A DNA stretch of 7,464 nucleotides, taken from the NCBI GenBank assembly GCA_041648755.1, contig JBAZOJ010000181.1:1-7464 (forward strand), written 5' to 3'. Positions within the stretch are counted from its first letter, which is position 1; the number at the start of each line of letters is the position of its first letter. Shown piece after piece: positions 6,001 through 7,464 of the stretch. This DNA comes from JBAZOJ01 sp041648755 (GTDB lineage: Bacteria > Planctomycetota > B143-G9). The translations under genes and the position numbers were made by a program. Under the pieces are notes generated by a model. The model was not told the origin of the DNA. It saw only the letters and a list, made by a program, of their open reading frames with translations, and did not search any database.

Positions 6001-7418
6001 GATGATGACGCAAGCCGCCCACCCACGTAGGTGAACGTCCAGGAATTTCCACGATAGTCGCGAAAGACCAACGGGAAGCCGCCGGAGTATGTCACAACCG
6101 CGTCGTGCGTCGGGGTCAGGGGGTTGTCATCCGGCTGTATGATCCGCGACAGGCACCCAGGCCCGGCCCAGTCGTAGTGCCAAGTGTTCGATCGGCCGTC
6201 GGTGTAGCTGCGCACAAGGTTTGCGGAATATGTCCAGCTTTCGGCGATGACCTCGACAGTGCCGCTCCATGTGTATGAGGTCGAACGCGTCAGGAGGTTT
6301 CCCTCTGTATCGTAAGTGCTTGCGACCGGAGACAGACCGGGCTCGGAGCGAAGAACAAGATTCCGCGAAGAGTCGAATTGCTGGACGATGCTGTACACAA
6401 TGCCACTGACGGCAGGAAAATCCTTGCGCGACAACGCTCTGACGGTCATATCGAAAATGTAGGACCACGAGTTGGCACAACGGTCGGTTACCTGGGCACT
6501 GCCTGCCCCATAGGCAACCGAGACGGATTGCGCAAGCGGGTCCGTGACCGACGCAACCTGTCCTGCAACATACGAAAACGAGTACATCCCGCCATCTGCA
6601 TCGGTGTATGTCGCCATCGCGCTGCCGCCGCCCACGTAAGTGAAGCTGCACATGGCTCGCGCTCCCCCCGCATAGCCGGACTGCAGGCTCGCCAGACGCC
6701 CCGCGCCGTCATATGCAAACGACAGGTACACCGGCGAGCCCTGCAGAGTGGCATCCTGCACACAAGCCAGCCTTCCGGCGGCGTATGCGAACGTTATAGA
6801 ACGTCCGAACTGGTCGGTAATGGCCACAATCCCCGAAGGTCCATAAGCCAGTGCCGTGGGGCGTCCATAGAAATCGGTGATCATGGTAGGCCTGCCGGAC
6901 GCGTCGAACGAGATCAAACGACCCCACCGATCGCTGACGTTGAAACCGGTGGGATTCTGCAGCGGGCCGAGGATCTGCGCAGTGAGGTGGCAGCCGTAGG
7001 ACGGCTCGGCGATCCACCCGCCTCCGGCGGGAACAAACGGCAGCGCGCATCCAAGAAAGTCAATCAGTGACATGGTCGGCTGTCCGTTGTTGTACGAGTA
7101 TGCGATCCGGATGTCGTATGTGCAACGCCAGCCCGGGCCCAGCGTGATAGAAGTGGCATTTCCGCTGGAGTAATGCAGCCCCAGCATCAGATTGATATCG
7201 GACTCGGAACTCATCTCGATGAGCGGGGACAACTGCACGTACAAGTCGCCTGTCAGCAGATTGACGCTGACCGATTGATCGTCAACGGGGTTGATGATCT
7301 CCCCTTGGTTGGCGGGTGCAATCACTGGATACGGAAGCGCCGGGGCTGTCTGTGCAAATGAGGGTGAGGCGGTTGCCAAGGCAGCCAGAAAGAAGATAGC
7401 ACAGCATAGCGTTCTCAT
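2667..7418 (-). CDS. Secreted YD/RHS-repeat protein with degenerate core and unrecognised C-terminal tip
   Basis: This is a 1583-residue exported protein of the RHS/YD-repeat superfamily, whose repeats form a large beta-shell that in known members encapsulates a C-terminal toxin or works as an adhesin. Residues 1-22 are a Sec signal peptide with cleavage expected after SFA; no lipobox is seen. Residues 41-110 hold the usual RHS N-terminal region (VNLLTGDLYVQ at 52-62, then LHYSS and LGPGWRCTYD at 93-102). From about 163 to 1295 run some fifty YD units ending in TD/TN and followed by P-x-G. Residues 1363-1466 are a divergent RHS-associated core, and 1467-1583 an unrecognised tip. The start at 7418 is chosen because GGAGG (7427-7431) sits eight bases upstream; the ATG at 7433 overlaps that ribosome site. 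No PAAR, VgrG or Tc-toxin partner is nearby, so export by Sec and a surface or secreted role are inferred. The function is unknown. Confidence 0.92.
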   Translation of the reverse strand: MRTLCCAIFFLAALATASPSFAQTAPALPYPVIAPANQGEIINPVDDQSVSVNLLTGDLYVQLSPLIEMSSESDINLMLGLHYSSGNATSITLGPGWRCTYDIRIAYSYNNGQPTMSLIDFLGCALPFVPAGGGWIAEPSYGCHLTAQILGPLQNPTGFNVSDRWGRLISFDASGRPTMITDFYGRPTALAYGPSGIVAITDQFGRSITFAYAAGRLACVQDATLQGSPVYLSFAYDGAGRLASLQSGYAGGARAMCSFTYVGGGSAMATYTDADGGMYSFSYVAGQVASVTDPLAQSVSVAYGAGSAQVTDRCANSWSYIFDMTVRALSRKDFPAVSGIVYSIVQQFDSSRNLVLRSEPGLSPVASTYDTEGNLLTRSTSYTWSGTVEVIAESWTYSANLVRSYTDGRSNTWHYDWAGPGCLSRIIQPDDNPLTPTHDAVVTYSGGFPLVFRDYRGNSWTFTYVGGRLASSSSPLSNSRTFACNTWGQLTSETDPLGAARTLIYDNMHRLVETREPFDLTGPAITTWVLSPAGRILSITDPIGSATCYSRDAAGRNTEITNPLGNDRALSYDNEGRLTGWTDFRGNIWAATRDAWGRVIAVTDPASHTTATAYDLSARAIAVTNRTGNTSSQLFDGLWRLRRAIDAVGSQINYALDGCGNATSVTDQRGYVTSRTFDELNRLTGQTDPLNFTYSLQYDYNGNLVQATNRLGGVRTATYDADNRPGSFAMPNGTSLTWTCDAAGRVTDVVLPGGGTMECSHNAGGLVTWYKDPSGNETTIGYDKSGRVLSALDSISAIMTFTRDAAGRITAAEYPGGLVRYWSYDNDGNVSSYTDRRGDVWTFSYGALSSCVGILNPEGGNSTLSYDFENRLTSRLDPAGVLYEWAYSNTGRLSSYTCGSSSYAMGYDACGNLTSFTDPGNHAWSYAYNARGERIGATDPLTGLASFSYDGEGNLLSQTDPRGNSTFFAYDSANRRLSAQDALGNTETYSYVGSLLVSCTDRNGRTTGYSYDAAENLVQEQFFDPFGLGTLTRTMAYDLRGNCVSEVGPYVTIERTFDAHDRMTAEEWSPVGFPTSLTANYSYDNEDNLAAITDFAGRTVSYAYNSIGRCTSINDAGQISTMSYDLAGRPVRRDLPSGQFCEWQYLPGSNLVSQESVFDPLGTLQESLDYSYDDCFNAVSKASSSGWSVDWEYDPLERLTGETRTGVRAYIASYAFDAAGNRTNATLNNVSTDYVYNVCNAVVSETTGGNSINCFHDSNGNLTSDSVGNSYVFDYRDRLAGYANGGTLSYRYLHPYEDERAIRTAYAGTPVWSEFTFWTLGVESNVYVMEQGGVPYERERFTHSAELGLHSLTVPPGQQSAGYYPYLSDVEGNVIGLSDNLGNWRNSYEYGAWGASVYSGGQNPVPNEMLFASSRFDAESSMYDMGSREYSRSLARFSAPLALESTGWSGYAYATDNPVNFANEGGLTAESRQLSEDVWPGMGASHTLEDCHWRTPQPLQGANLLWRAGFPLMARGEPMRIGDVLVESAVTGSILEGIWWAAVNAALTGREPRLSDMLETPRTPDAVESLFFDGSAQMPEEYR
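3021..3332 (-). other. Degenerate RHS-associated core domain
   Basis: Residues 1363-1466 align by eye with the RHS core: YYPYLSDVEGNVIGLSD (1363-1379) matches the 'YY..D..GnV..L.D' lead-in. MYDMGSREYSRSLARF (1422-1437) matches 'LYDMGaRYYdPslGRF', and GYAYATDNPVNFANEGG (1450-1466) matches 'nlYaYv.NNPvn..DPsG'. The Asp residues usual in these signatures are replaced by Ser1431, Leu1441 and Asn1463, although Ser at the first position is common in relatives. Confidence 0.75.
3534..6932 (-). repeat. YD-repeat array, about fifty units
   Basis: Residues 163-1295 of the secreted protein consist of tandem units whose consensus is P-x-G-(7 residues)-Y-D-x-x-G-R-L-x-x-x-T-D. Seventeen consecutive units (residues 542-898, bases 4725-5795) are exactly 21 residues long with no insertion. 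Units before and after vary between about 18 and 27 residues. Units are strongly diverged from one another in DNA; only the T-D-P junction keeps recognisable shared words, such as an identical 11-base match at 4537-4547 and 5353-5363. Confidence 0.85.
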
Positions 7419-7426
7419 GGCTATAT

Positions 7427-7431
7427 CCTCC
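7427..7431 (-). promoter_or_regulatory. Ribosome binding site of the YD-repeat gene
   Basis: GGAGG on the minus strand lies eight bases before the ATG at 7418. The ATG at 7433 (complement 7431-7433) overlaps it, so the shorter start is the likely one and gives a normal signal peptide beginning with MRTLCC. Confidence 0.75.
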
Positions 7432-7464
7432 ATAGCTTATACTACCATATCTACTGTAACTGTC

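Noticed and set aside
3534..6932. CRISPR-like or tandem DNA repeat signal suggested by the 63-bp periodicity
   Set aside because: The periodicity follows from the 21-residue protein repeat. The units are not conserved as DNA and there are no direct repeats with spacers.
5328..7070. Long plus-strand open frames (up to about 230 codons) opposite the YD-repeat gene
   Set aside because: They lie antisense to a clearly coding repeat gene, lack ribosome sites and recognisable domains, and their Arg/Pro/Ala-rich composition is typical of the complement of a GC-rich reading frame.
7436..7464. TATAAG (7436-7441, minus strand) as -10 box of the YD-repeat gene, with a partial GACA at the edge
   Set aside because: The predicted transcription start would fall inside the ribosome site at 7427-7431, and the -35 region is cut off by the window end.

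Overview
The window carries four protein-coding genes and no RNA gene, CRISPR array, insertion sequence or phage gene that I can see. Layout: a truncated archaeal-type phosphoglycerate mutase gene (apgM, minus strand, running off the left edge), a divergent GNAT acetyltransferase gene (plus), a gene for an exported beta-propeller protein that is probably a lipoprotein (plus), and, facing it, one very large minus-strand gene for an exported YD/RHS-repeat protein of 1583 residues that fills nearly two thirds of the window. Coding density is high. The gaps are 95, 65 and 49 bp, and 46 bp remain at the right edge.

Organism: the DNA is moderately GC-rich. Most genes have Shine-Dalgarno sequences and sigma70-like promoter hexamers, so this is a bacterium. 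An archaeal-type ApgM, a probable lipoprotein with SPDG-type propeller repeats and a huge Sec-exported YD-repeat protein with no T6SS parts would suit an uncultivated diderm lineage (PVC group, Hydrogenedentes/Sumerlaeota-like, or a deltaproteobacterial relative). The sequence alone does not fix the phylum, and this is inference.

Left part (1-956): apgM and the GNAT gene are transcribed away from each other. apgM has a convincing promoter (TTTCCA, 17 bp, TATAAT on the minus strand) and an AAGAGG ribosome site. The GNAT gene has no ribosome site at its best start, but has TAAAAT just seven bases before it, which suggests a leaderless message. Middle (957-2617): the propeller gene has its own near-consensus promoter (TTGACT, 17 bp, TACAAT), whose -35 box overlaps the GNAT stop codon, so it need not depend on GNAT transcription. 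Right (2667-7418): the YD-repeat protein has a Sec signal peptide, an N-terminal RHS-type 'TGD...GPGW' region, about fifty YD units (17 consecutive ones exactly 21 residues long), a degenerate RHS-associated core and a 117-residue C-terminal tip that I do not recognise.

The strongest candidate for something new is this RHS-type protein. Its core has lost the Asp residues expected at the DP positions, its tip holds a Gly/Ala-rich hydrophobic stretch rather than a recognisable toxin, it is unusually rich in isolated cysteines, and no immunity-like gene follows it on the same strand. I see no direct evidence that the four genes form one functional system. The two envelope proteins are neighbours but convergently transcribed.
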